Below are positions 1 through 7,987 of a stretch of DNA of 19,441 nucleotides, piece after piece. Positions within the stretch are counted from its first letter, which is position 1. Each line of letters opens with the position of its first letter. The notes beneath the pieces are model-generated. The model was not told the DNA's origin, did not search any database, and worked only from the letters and a program-made list of their open reading frames with translations. The translations under genes were made by a program, and so were the position numbers. Source of the DNA: Pseudomonadota bacterium (GTDB lineage Bacteria; Myxococcota; UBA9042; PHBI01); contig SXIE01000275.1 in the NCBI GenBank assembly GCA_005772945.1, positions 1 through 19,441 on the forward strand, in the 5' to 3' direction.

Positions 1-768
1 CGCCTCGGTCGCCTCGCGGTCCGCCTGGGCCCCGCACGCACGCTGCCGCTGGCCGCGCGCCCCGCCTTTCGCGCCGCTCCGGGCCGCGTCCTCGTCCACC
101 TCGAGCTCGCCCAGCCGGAGCTCCGCGGGCTCGCCCATCTGTCCGGCGACGCCGCGCTGATCGGCGACGCGCAGGCGGGCGACGACCTGCACGCGCAGCT
201 CGCGGCGGCGATCGATGGCGGCGCGCGCGCTGGGCGCCGCGACGTGGCCAAGCGCCTCCATTTCGCGTTACTCTATGGCGTGGGCCCGCTGAAGCTCGCG
301 CGCGAGTGCGCTCTCCGCGCGAGCGAGATGAAGGCGCTCGTCGTCGCCCACCGTGATCGTCACCCGACCCTTTGCCGTTGGCTCGAGACCCGCGTGGAAG
401 AAACCCGCCGCCAAGGATATGCCGAGACGCTGGCTGGCCGACGCTGCCCGGTGCCGGAGCTGTTCGACGACAGCCCAGCCCAGCAGCGGCTCGGTGAGGC
501 CTTGGCGATGCAGGTGCCCGTGCTCGGGACCGCGGCGGAGCTCGCAAAGCGCTTTGCGATCGGGATGTTCGCGTCGCTGTCGGGCACGGCCGGGCCGCCG
601 CTCGACGCCGCCCTCGCGCTGCAGCTCGGGGACTCGCTCTTTGTCGACGCGGACCCCGCCGCTGCGCCCGAGGTGGCCCGGCGCGCCGCGGCGAGCGTGG
701 CGGCGCTCAGCGATAGCTTGGGACTATCAGCGCCGCTCAGGGTGCGCGCCCAGTGGGGGGCGGCATGA
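1..768 (+). CDS. PolA-family DNA polymerase, C-terminal fragment (5' end outside window)
   Basis: The frame is open from base 1, so the N-terminus lies outside the window; 255 residues are visible. The order of motifs matches family A DNA polymerases: motif A-like LELAQPELRGLAHLS (residues 34-48), then a helix-O-like RDVAKRLHFALLYG (80-93), which keeps the Arg, Lys, Phe and Tyr corresponding to E. coli Pol I R754, K758, F762 and Y766. Next come GYAETLAGRR (about 140-148) and GTAAELAKR (176-184). Several active-site positions differ from Pol I. The motif A Asp (D705) appears as Glu35. N845 and Q849 appear as Gln171 and Leu175. The motif C VHDE reads LGDS, with only Asp211 kept. It may be a specialised or catalytically weakened polymerase, like the small exonuclease/polymerase PolA paralogues of some high-GC bacteria, rather than the housekeeping Pol I. 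Its TGA stop overlaps the ATG of the downstream kinase. The family is confident; activity is not. Confidence 0.85.
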   Translation, partial: RLGRLAVRLGPARTLPLAARPAFRAAPGRVLVHLELAQPELRGLAHLSGDAALIGDAQAGDDLHAQLAAAIDGGARAGRRDVAKRLHFALLYGVGPLKLARECALRASEMKALVVAHRDRHPTLCRWLETRVEETRRQGYAETLAGRRCPVPELFDDSPAQQRLGEALAMQVPVLGTAAELAKRFAIGMFASLSGTAGPPLDAALALQLGDSLFVDADPAAAPEVARRAAASVAALSDSLGLSAPLRVRAQWGAA

Positions 769-2729
769 AGGTCGGCGAGGTCAAGGCGCCGAACGACGCG
801 GCAGCCGCCTCGCACGAGGCCGAGCTGCGCGAGCTGCGCGAGCGAATTCGGCTCACCGAGATGAAGCTCGAGGGCATCCAGCAGATCGGCCAGATCCTCG
901 CCTCCGATCTCAGCCTCGACGCCGTCCTCAGCGAGGTGGTCCGCCGCACGACGGCCCTCATGGGCTGCGAGCGCGCCACCCTCTTTCTAATGACCGACGA
1001 CGACCGAACGCTCTGGTCCAAGGTCGCCGCCGGCGGCGCGCTCCAGACGATCGAGCTCCCGGTCGGCAGCGGCATCGCGGGCTGGGTCGCCGCCCATGGC
1101 CGCTCGGTCAACGTCAAGGACGCCTACCGCGACGCGCGCTTCGACGCCGCGATCGATCTCACGACCGGCTACCGCACGCGCTCGATCCTCTGCCACCCGC
1201 TGCGCAACACGCAGCAGCGCATCGTCGGCGTGCTGCAAGCGCTCAACAAAGCGGACGGCTACTTCACGCCGGCCGACGAGGGGCTCCTCGGCGCGATCGC
1301 CTCGCAAGCCGCGGTCTGCATCCAGAACTCGAAGCTCTACCTGGACGTCGTCACGAAGAACATCGCGCTCTTCGACACGCAGCTCGTCCTCAAGGAGCGC
1401 ACTGCCGAGATCGAGCTCCTCTACAACATCGAGCGCGCCGCCTCGCTCGCGCGCTCGCTCGACGAGGCCCTCGACGGCGCCCTCGCCCACACGCTGGCCG
1501 AGTTCCCATGCGACGTGGCGGCCATCCTTCTGCATGACCCGCGACGCGACGCGCTCGTGGTCCGGCGCGCGGCGGGGCCTTTCGGGCGATGGATGGTCGG
1601 CCAGGACATCGCCCGCCACGAGCCGTTTCTCGACGGCGACGTCGGGGACATGCTGGAATCGGGGGAGCCGGCGGCCGTCGCCGAGCCCGGCGAGCTCGCG
1701 CGGCTCCCGGCGCTCTTTGCGTCCGCGCCGCCCGAGATGGGTGGCCTGGCGAGCCTCGCGTTCCTGCCGATCGCGCGCGCCGAGGAGCCGCCGCTCGGGT
1801 GCCTCGTGGTGGTCAACGCGCATCGCGTCCCGCGCGGGTTCGCCGATCGCGACCTGCACAAGCTCGGGGTCGTCGCCAGCCGCATGGCCCTGTCGATCGT
1901 CCTCGCGCAAGCCCAGGACGAGGAGCGCAAGGCCGAGCGCCTGGCGGCCGTCGGCGGCGCGCTCTCGGGCGTCGTCCACGACATCCGCACGCCGCTCACC
2001 ATCATCGGGGGCTACGCGCGCATGATGGAGCGCGAGCCGGACCAGGCCGTGCGCCATGCCCATCGCGACATCGTGAAGAAGCAGATCGACCAGATCGGCA
2101 CGATGATCCACGAGGTGCTCGGGTTCGCGCGCGGCAAGAGCGAGGTGCTCCTGCGCAAGGTGTGGGTGCGCGAGTTCGTCACCGACGTCGAGGCGATGTT
2201 GCGCGCCGAGCTTGCCGGGACGCCGATCCGACTCGCCGTCGACCTCACCTACCGCGGCGCCGTGCGCATGGATCCGGCCAAGATGCAGCGCGTCATGACG
2301 AACCTCGCGCGCAACGCCCGCGAGGCCATGATGGACGCGCATAATGGCCACAGCGGCCACAATGGTCACAATGGCCACCAGTTGCCGCGTTTGCCGACGG
2401 GTGCCGGCGCGGACACGGGGCTCGGCGTGACGCGCCCGCTGCCCTTCGCGCCCGACGCCGCGGGCCTCGACCCGGGGGACCAGTTGCGGCTCGAGGTGTT
2501 GGAGGCCGACGGGCGCGTGCTGTTCCGCGTGTCGGACACGGGACCCGGGATCCCGCCCGAGATGCAGGGGCGTCTCTTCGAGTCGTTCGCGACTCACGGC
2601 AAGCGTAACGGCACCGGACTCGGTCTCGCCATCGTCAAGAAGATCGTCGACGAGCACGAGGGGACGCTCGAGGTCAGCTCGACCCCCGGTCGCGGAACGA
2701 CCTTCACGATCGGCCTGCCGTCCGCCTAG
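765..2729 (+). CDS. Soluble GAF-GAF sensor histidine kinase
   Basis: A predicted two-component sensor kinase that autophosphorylates a His and passes the phosphate to an unknown response regulator; none is encoded nearby. The first GAF domain covers residues about 40-190 (VGSGIAGWVA, then a C-terminal LQALNKADG strand). The second, more divergent GAF covers about 215-390. The HisKA H-box is VVHDIRTPL with phospho-acceptor His405. The HATPase domain has the N-box NLARNAREAM (about 513-522), G1 DTGPGIP (591-597) and G2 GTGLGLA (616-622). There is no signal peptide or membrane segment, so it senses a cytoplasmic cue, probably a small molecule or redox signal bound by GAF. A 45-residue low-complexity insert with NGH repeats sits between the N- and G1-boxes. 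I chose ATG 765, which forms an ATGA overlap with the polymerase stop and follows a G-rich stretch at 755-760; GTG 753 would add four residues. Length is 654 residues. Confidence 0.93.
   Translation: MKVGEVKAPNDAAAASHEAELRELRERIRLTEMKLEGIQQIGQILASDLSLDAVLSEVVRRTTALMGCERATLFLMTDDDRTLWSKVAAGGALQTIELPVGSGIAGWVAAHGRSVNVKDAYRDARFDAAIDLTTGYRTRSILCHPLRNTQQRIVGVLQALNKADGYFTPADEGLLGAIASQAAVCIQNSKLYLDVVTKNIALFDTQLVLKERTAEIELLYNIERAASLARSLDEALDGALAHTLAEFPCDVAAILLHDPRRDALVVRRAAGPFGRWMVGQDIARHEPFLDGDVGDMLESGEPAAVAEPGELARLPALFASAPPEMGGLASLAFLPIARAEEPPLGCLVVVNAHRVPRGFADRDLHKLGVVASRMALSIVLAQAQDEERKAERLAAVGGALSGVVHDIRTPLTIIGGYARMMEREPDQAVRHAHRDIVKKQIDQIGTMIHEVLGFARGKSEVLLRKVWVREFVTDVEAMLRAELAGTPIRLAVDLTYRGAVRMDPAKMQRVMTNLARNAREAMMDAHNGHSGHNGHNGHQLPRLPTGAGADTGLGVTRPLPFAPDAAGLDPGDQLRLEVLEADGRVLFRVSDTGPGIPPEMQGRLFESFATHGKRNGTGLGLAIVKKIVDEHEGTLEVSSTPGRGTTFTIGLPSA
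2343..2378 (+). repeat. Four tandem 9-bp units encoding (N/S)GH
   Basis: Four consecutive 9-bp units of the form AATGGCCAC (second unit AGCGGCCAC, third AATGGTCAC) encode NGH-SGH-NGH-NGH inside the kinase ATPase domain. The unit length keeps the frame, so copy number could vary without breaking the gene. Confidence 0.9.
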
Positions 2730-2741
2730 ACCGGAACGGCC

Positions 2742-2763
2742 GAGGGCCCTCCGAGGCGCCTCG
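2742..2763. terminator. Two abutting perfect palindromes after the kinase gene
   Basis: GAGGGCCCTC (2742-2751) is directly followed by CGAGGCGCCTCG (2752-2763), starting 12 bp after the kinase stop codon. The GC-only symmetry and the position suggest a termination or RNA-processing site, but there is no T-run. A protein-binding operator for the downstream cytochrome operon is the alternative. Confidence 0.35.
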
Positions 2764-2770
2764 CGCCGCG

Positions 2771-2811
2771 TCGTGCGCCTGCGTGTAGTTTCGCACGTCC
2801 GGATCGTGCGC
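2771..2811. promoter_or_regulatory. CGTGCG/CGCACG repeat cluster upstream of the cytochrome operon
   Basis: TCGTGCGC occurs at 2771-2778 and again at 2804-2811, 33 bp apart (about three helical turns). An inverted copy, CGCACG, lies at 2792-2797, making the inverted repeat CGCACG-N7-CGTGCG (2792-2810). The cluster lies 76-116 bp before the ATG at 2887, a reasonable place for a regulator binding site. No clear -35/-10 pair is visible. In DNA of this GC content, short repeats of this kind can arise by chance. Confidence 0.3.
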
Positions 2812-2886
2812 GGCCTCCTCCGGCGTGATATCTGCGCGCGCCGCGCAACGGAAAACACGTTCGTCCCGCCCGACCACGAGGCCTCG

Positions 2887-5800
2887 ATGTCGCTCGTCCG
2901 CTTGACCCCCCTGTCGGCCGCCACGCTCGTCCTCGCGCTCGCGGCTTGCGCCGAGGAGCGTGCCCCGGTTGCCCTCTCGGTCCGCTACGACGCCGCGACG
3001 AGCCGCCTGCTCGTCACCGTGACGCCCGCCCTCGGCGCCGACGAGACGCTCCACGCCCGCGTGCGCACCGGGCCCGTCGGCGGCCTCGACTGCACGAACG
3101 CAGTCGGCTCTATCGACCAGATCGACGACGATGTCGCCAGCGCTGGCAACGGCTCGACCTACCTCGGCCCCGCGGTCGCGGCGGCGGACTTCGAGTCCGG
3201 CTATGACGCCGACTGGCTCACGCTGCCCGAGCCGACGCCCGCGATGATCGCGGCCGCCGCCGCCAAGACCAAAACGATTGATCTCTGTCTCCTGCGCGGC
3301 GGCAAGGTCGCCAAGGCGGTCGAGCTCGATCTCCGGCGCGCGCTCGATCAGACCGGCGAGGACGGTAAATTCGACGGCGGGACCGGCGAACGCGTGGCCA
3401 GCACGACCGCCTACGGCGAGATCTGCACCAAGGACATGGGAGAGATCCCGTTCTTCCCCAGGCTCGGCGACGGCGACTACGCCACCTTCAACTGCCTCGA
3501 CGCGACGCCCATCCCGACGAACGTCACGCTGTCCGACGGCAACGTCACGCACCCGGAGACCACCGTCAGCGCCTGCGACGAGCCCGAGTACATCTACAGC
3601 CTGTGCGAGGCGAGCGCCGTTCCGGGCCGCGTCAACGGCCCGCGCGTGACGAGCGCCTCGAACGAAGACGGCACCCACTGGGTGCTCCTTTGCAGGAAGG
3701 CGCAAGCGTCCGAGGGCGCCTACAACGACATCGCGATGATCGGGCACAACCCGTACACCGGCAAGACGTGCTTCTTCCAGAACGCGCTCTACCAGCAAAC
3801 CGACGGGCTGCACGTCCCGCACCCAGCCGACAAGGTCGTCTCGGAGGCCTCGCCGCAGGAGTCCGCGAGCCTCTGGGAGGGGCTTCACGGCGGCCTCGGA
3901 AGCGGCATTCAATGCGCCAGCTGCCATGACTCCGACCCGTTCATCCATACGCCCTGGATCGACGGCGCGCTCAAGGCGAACGGCGACACGGTCGTCCCGA
4001 AGATGGGGCTCGACGAGGACTTCCAGCTCGGCTTCAACAAGGCGCCCTATACGATCGTGAACCAGGTCGAGCAGGGCTGGACGATGCCCAAGACGCTCGC
4101 GAGCCCGGAGGCGGCGGCTTGCACCAAGTGCCACCGGATCGGCAATGGACGCTGGGCCGAGGGGTGGCTCGATCGACTCCAGAACAAGGACAGTTCCTGG
4201 ACCGCGATCGTCTCGGCCGAGCACCGCAAGTTCGAGCACGCCTATTGGATGCCGCCCGAGGTGCAGAGCCTCGACGAGGCCACGTGGCCCGAGTCCGAGT
4301 ACGGCAAGGCCCTCGCGTTCATTCGGCACTGCGGCCAGAACAAGAGCGCCCCCGAGTGCCTCTGGGAGGAGCTTCCCAAGGAGCAGATCGTCGAGGTCGG
4401 GGCGCTTCCCGAAGTGACGCTGACGGGCCGCGAACTGGCCATGGAAGCGGCCAAGGTGGTCGGGGCGCAGGTCAGCGACCCGGCTGATCCGCGCTGCACG
4501 ACCCCAGGGGGCCCAGGCGGCGCGGGGGGCGCGGGGGGCGAGGGAGCCTCGTGCGCGACGCGGCGCTGCGCCGAGTGCCATTCGGTCTCGAAGTCGGGCC
4601 TTCGCCACTGGGCGGAGCTGACGCGGCGGGCCGAGACGACCTGCCGCCTCGGCGAGGACGCGGACGCGCTGAGCCAGGAGGACGCGCTGAAGGCGGTCCA
4701 CTGTCTGCGCGCGAATCCCGAGGATGCGGAGTCGGTCTTCGCGGCCGACAAGGTCGGGGTACTCGCGACGGGCACGCAGTACGGTCTTTTTCGGAAGCTC
4801 TTCCGGAAGGCGTACGGCGAGACGGCGTGGCTACCCCAGTACCTGCGGCTGAAGGCGCGCGTGAGCATGCCCAAAGGCAGCCATCCGGCGCTCAGCCAGG
4901 CCGAGTATGCGGCGCTCAAGAAGTGGTTCGACTCGGATCTTGCGAACCTCGATGTCGTGTCGGATCCGCCGCCGCCGTCCACCTGCGAGGACTTCACGGA
5001 CACGGCGGCGCTCGGCGCGCACATCGGCGAGATGAAGTTCGAGGGATGGACCGCGGTGAACGAGGAGGCCGGTCTGGCGATGTACGGCTGCAAGGACAGT
5101 GGCGCCGGCGCCGTGATGGACTGCTTTGACACCGCGCCCGCTCACCCCGAGTGGGCGGCCGGCGTCGGCACGCTGCGCGAGGTCACGCAGCTCAAGTTCC
5201 GCACGAGCTTCTGGACGCGCAGCTCGGCCGACGGGCGCTACGTCGCGAACGGCGGCGGGACGGGTGGCGGCGCGACGATCACGGATCTCGTGCGCGGCGT
5301 CGATATCGCCGTCCAGGCCAGCTACGATCCGGGCTTCTTCCCCGACAACAGCGGTTTCATCTTCCAAGGGGGCGGCACCGGGATCTGCGGCCAGCGCATG
5401 CTCGAGACCGCGACCAGCATCTCGTTCAGCGAGCCGGGCTGCGTCCGCGCGGCGGGGATCAACCTCTATCAGCACGTCGCGCGCGGCGTGAACGGCGGCG
5501 ACTACTTCGTCATCAACAGCCAGTTCACGAGCGACTCGGGCAGCGGCGACCAGGATCCGCGCGCCTACTTCAACGCCGATTCGACCATCAAGCTGTCGCC
5601 GATGATCTTCAACGGCACGACCTACGAGCAGCTGCCGTCGCTGGTCGTCGACTCGCCGTTCGAAGGCGACGCGGTGCTCTCGCCCTCGTCGCGCCTCGTC
5701 ATCAACCGCCTGGCGGGCCCGGGCGGCACCTCGCTCGGCTATGTGATTCGCCGTGTCGAGGCGACCAAGACCGGCACGAACTACCAGGTCAAGACCGACA

Positions 5801-6096
5801 AGCTCCTGGCGCGCGCGTGCTTCTCGGGCGCCAAGGCGAACATCTCGTACGACGAGCGCTTCTTCGTCACGCACCACTACGAGAACGGCGTCGCGAACAT
5901 CTACCTGACCGACTTGCTGCACGGCACGCGGCAGCAGGTGACGAACATGCCCGCCGGGTTGAAGGCGCTCTTCCCGCACTTCCGCTCGGACGGCTGGCTC
6001 TATTTCCTCGTGCGCGGCGGGGCGCAGGAGGTCGTCGTGGCGAGCGATGCGGCGCTCACGATGGCGCTCGCGACGCCGACGCCCGCGACCCCATGA
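2887..6096 (+). CDS. Trihaem c-type cytochrome lipoprotein with C-terminal beta-propeller-like region
   Basis: A secreted, lipid-anchored haem protein of 1069 residues. The start at ATG 2887 gives a lipoprotein signal peptide with lipobox LAAC (Cys21); an in-frame upstream start would bury this signal. A weak ACGAGG precedes the ATG. Three CXXCH haem c motifs are visible: CASCH (343-347), CTKCH (412-416) and CAECH (561-565). A Gly/Pro-rich linker at about 540-553 precedes the third. From about residue 720 the protein carries repeated PD40/TolB-like strand motifs (SADGRYVANGGG, PDNSGFIFQGGG, FRSDGWLYFLVRGG), suggesting a beta-propeller. Many Cys residues outside the haem sites may form disulfides. 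The stop overlaps the ATG of the next cytochrome gene, so the two are probably co-translated and partner proteins. Substrate and electron partner are unknown. I do not recognise a named family for the whole protein. Confidence 0.88.
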   Translation: MSLVRLTPLSAATLVLALAACAEERAPVALSVRYDAATSRLLVTVTPALGADETLHARVRTGPVGGLDCTNAVGSIDQIDDDVASAGNGSTYLGPAVAAADFESGYDADWLTLPEPTPAMIAAAAAKTKTIDLCLLRGGKVAKAVELDLRRALDQTGEDGKFDGGTGERVASTTAYGEICTKDMGEIPFFPRLGDGDYATFNCLDATPIPTNVTLSDGNVTHPETTVSACDEPEYIYSLCEASAVPGRVNGPRVTSASNEDGTHWVLLCRKAQASEGAYNDIAMIGHNPYTGKTCFFQNALYQQTDGLHVPHPADKVVSEASPQESASLWEGLHGGLGSGIQCASCHDSDPFIHTPWIDGALKANGDTVVPKMGLDEDFQLGFNKAPYTIVNQVEQGWTMPKTLASPEAAACTKCHRIGNGRWAEGWLDRLQNKDSSWTAIVSAEHRKFEHAYWMPPEVQSLDEATWPESEYGKALAFIRHCGQNKSAPECLWEELPKEQIVEVGALPEVTLTGRELAMEAAKVVGAQVSDPADPRCTTPGGPGGAGGAGGEGASCATRRCAECHSVSKSGLRHWAELTRRAETTCRLGEDADALSQEDALKAVHCLRANPEDAESVFAADKVGVLATGTQYGLFRKLFRKAYGETAWLPQYLRLKARVSMPKGSHPALSQAEYAALKKWFDSDLANLDVVSDPPPPSTCEDFTDTAALGAHIGEMKFEGWTAVNEEAGLAMYGCKDSGAGAVMDCFDTAPAHPEWAAGVGTLREVTQLKFRTSFWTRSSADGRYVANGGGTGGGATITDLVRGVDIAVQASYDPGFFPDNSGFIFQGGGTGICGQRMLETATSISFSEPGCVRAAGINLYQHVARGVNGGDYFVINSQFTSDSGSGDQDPRAYFNADSTIKLSPMIFNGTTYEQLPSLVVDSPFEGDAVLSPSSRLVINRLAGPGGTSLGYVIRRVEATKTGTNYQVKTDKLLARACFSGAKANISYDERFFVTHHYENGVANIYLTDLLHGTRQQVTNMPAGLKALFPHFRSDGWLYFLVRGGAQEVVVASDAALTMALATPTPATP
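4519..4541 (+). repeat. 9-bp tandem repeat encoding a Gly/Ala linker
   Basis: GGCGCGGGG is repeated twice, with a third partial copy, and encodes a GGAGGAGGEG linker just before the third haem motif. It probably acts as a flexible hinge between the haem domain and the rest of the protein. Confidence 0.75.
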
Positions 6097-7931
6097 ACGT
6101 GCGCGCGACGGCCGTGCTGGCGGTTCTCGCAGGTGTCGCCGCGTGCGCGGACGCGCGCGATCCGCGCGTGTCCGATGACCTCGCGTTTCCGGCAAGCGGC
6201 GACGAAAAATCGGACGTCGCCGGGCGCAAGCTTCTCGGGATCGCGCAACCGTATGTCGCCGATTCGACGCTCGCCGCACGCGAGGGCGAGCTTGCGTCCA
6301 ACGTGGCGACGCGGCGCGCGGCCGCATGGGATATCGCCCGGCGGGTCCTCGAGCCGGTACCGCTGCTCGGTCTTCAGGACGATTCGAACGTCACCCTGCC
6401 GCCGGGGGTCGAGGCCATTCCGACCGTGCCGCGGTTCCAGACCTGGTATGGGGTCGAGGACATCAAGCGCATGTTCGTCGAGCTCCTGACGCGCCTCGGG
6501 GCCGACGGGCGGGCGCGGCGCGATCCAATCCCGGCCGATGGGCTCGACGCGATTGAGGCCTGGAATGCGGCCGCGGCGGATCGCTCGAGTCGCTGGCCGC
6601 TCGAGCGCTACCTGCAATACGTGGAGGATCTCGGAACCTGCCCCGAGGGGGCCGAGCCCGACGCCTGCGCGCGCCTCCTCCAGAGCCAGTTCAGCGGCGC
6701 CGCCAGCGGCAACGCGCGCATCACTTACAGCCCGGCGACGGTGCGGCACGTGCTCGCGAACTACGCGTCGATCGTCGCGTGCCTGGAAGCCCTGACCACG
6801 CTCTCGATCGACGCCGTGCCCGCGAGCGACAGGAACTTCAGCGTCTGCCTCGAGAACGAGTTCCCGAGCGACGCCGTGCTGATCAAGGCGCACTGGGTGC
6901 GCGCCGATTTCGGCAAGAAACTCGCGACCTTCGACACCGACGCTGCCGCGCTCGCGCGCATCGTCGCGGCGAGCCAAACCGGCGATTGGGCGGCCGGCGA
7001 CCGCGAGTCCGATCCCGATTCCGAGAGCATCTACACGATCAAGCTCCGGAGCGGCGACACGTACCGTTTGGCCGGCCTTCACATCATGACGAAGGAGCTG
7101 CGCCACTGGACCTGGGTCACGCTCTGGTGGAGCGACACGCCCGACGTCGACTTCGGCGAGGACCGCCCGCGCGCGTTTCTGGACGCGGTCGCGCCGCTGT
7201 GGGGCAACTACAAGCTGTGCGCGGTCACCGGCTACGACGAGCGCGACGCCGCGATGGCGACGCATCTCGCCGACAGCCCGACCCTTGCCGCGGCGATGGC
7301 GGCCGTGTCGGACGGGGCGGCCGGCGGGCCCAGCGGGGGCGGCCCGACGTGGTGCAGCAACCCCTACATCGAGCACGGGCGCGGCAACGCGCGCACGAAC
7401 TGTATCGGTTGCCACCAGCACGGCGGCAGCCTCGTCGGCCCGGATCTGGACGCCGACGGCAAGCTCGATCCGTTTCCGCTCGAGCGCGTCATCGACAGCG
7501 AGGCGCTCTTTCCGCTGAACGGCCGCGCGCAGATCCGCCAGGTCTTCCCGACCGACTACCTCTGGTCGACAGTGCGTATCGACGACCTCGCGCATCTCCT
7601 GCGCAGCGAGGTCACGCGCTTTGCCGACGCCGATGCGCGCGACCCCGAGGTCCGGGCCCCGCGCGTCGTTGCGCTGAGCGGCGATCGCACGGCCGGCGCG
7701 GCCCTCTTCTCGGCGAATTGCACGCCGTGCCACGGCGAGGACGGACGCGGCACCGAGCGCGCCCCGTCGCTCTACGACCGCGTGCCGCCGCTCTCGAATC
7801 TCGAGGTCGCCGCGACGCTCATCCAGGGAAAGGGGTACATGCCCGTCTGGGGCAACCGCTTCGAAGACCAGCAGCTCGCGGATCTGGTCGCGTTCCTGCG
7901 CGCCACCTTCGACGCCGCCGCGACCCCGTAG
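6093..7931 (+). CDS. Dihaem c-type cytochrome lipoprotein
   Basis: A secreted lipoprotein of 612 residues. The ATG at 6093 overlaps the upstream stop (ATGA) and begins a signal peptide with lipobox VAAC (Cys18). Residues 30-400 match no family I can name. The first haem site is CIGCH (437-441) in a segment reading NCIGCHQHGG. The C-terminal about 80 residues form a typical small class I cytochrome c domain: AGAALFSANCTPCHGEDGRG with CTPCH at 543-547, a GKGYMPVWG segment whose Met583 is the likely sixth haem ligand, and a final helix ADLVAFLRATF. The protein shares its secretion mode, haem type and operon with the preceding trihaem lipoprotein, so the two likely pass electrons in one complex on the periplasmic or outer face. 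There is no good Shine-Dalgarno, consistent with translational coupling. Confidence 0.88.
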   Translation: MNVRATAVLAVLAGVAACADARDPRVSDDLAFPASGDEKSDVAGRKLLGIAQPYVADSTLAAREGELASNVATRRAAAWDIARRVLEPVPLLGLQDDSNVTLPPGVEAIPTVPRFQTWYGVEDIKRMFVELLTRLGADGRARRDPIPADGLDAIEAWNAAAADRSSRWPLERYLQYVEDLGTCPEGAEPDACARLLQSQFSGAASGNARITYSPATVRHVLANYASIVACLEALTTLSIDAVPASDRNFSVCLENEFPSDAVLIKAHWVRADFGKKLATFDTDAAALARIVAASQTGDWAAGDRESDPDSESIYTIKLRSGDTYRLAGLHIMTKELRHWTWVTLWWSDTPDVDFGEDRPRAFLDAVAPLWGNYKLCAVTGYDERDAAMATHLADSPTLAAAMAAVSDGAAGGPSGGGPTWCSNPYIEHGRGNARTNCIGCHQHGGSLVGPDLDADGKLDPFPLERVIDSEALFPLNGRAQIRQVFPTDYLWSTVRIDDLAHLLRSEVTRFADADARDPEVRAPRVVALSGDRTAGAALFSANCTPCHGEDGRGTERAPSLYDRVPPLSNLEVAATLIQGKGYMPVWGNRFEDQQLADLVAFLRATFDAAATP

Positions 7932-7946
7932 ACTGGCGAGTCTACG
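7927..7946. terminator. Perfect 8-bp hairpin overlapping the cytochrome stop codon
   Basis: CGTAGACT-GGCG-AGTCTACG forms an 8-bp stem with a 4-nt loop, and the TAG stop lies inside the left arm. A smaller hairpin, GCCGC-GCG-like with arms at 7958-7962 and 7966-7970, follows. The 56-bp gap separates convergent genes, so a bidirectional terminator or 3'-end stabiliser is likely. No T-tract follows. Confidence 0.5.
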
Positions 7947-7987
7947 TCATCGCGAAGGCCGCGCAGCGGCTGCCCACACGCGCGCGT

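Noticed and set aside
987..2924. A 645-codon open frame on the minus strand opposite the histidine kinase
   Set aside because: It is Arg/Asp/Gly-rich with no family signature and lies opposite a kinase with all expected motifs; it is a shadow of high-GC coding DNA.
2704..4701. A 665-codon minus-strand open frame opposite the first cytochrome gene
   Set aside because: It mirrors the codon structure of the real gene and has no recognisable domain, whereas the plus strand shows a signal peptide and CXXCH motifs.
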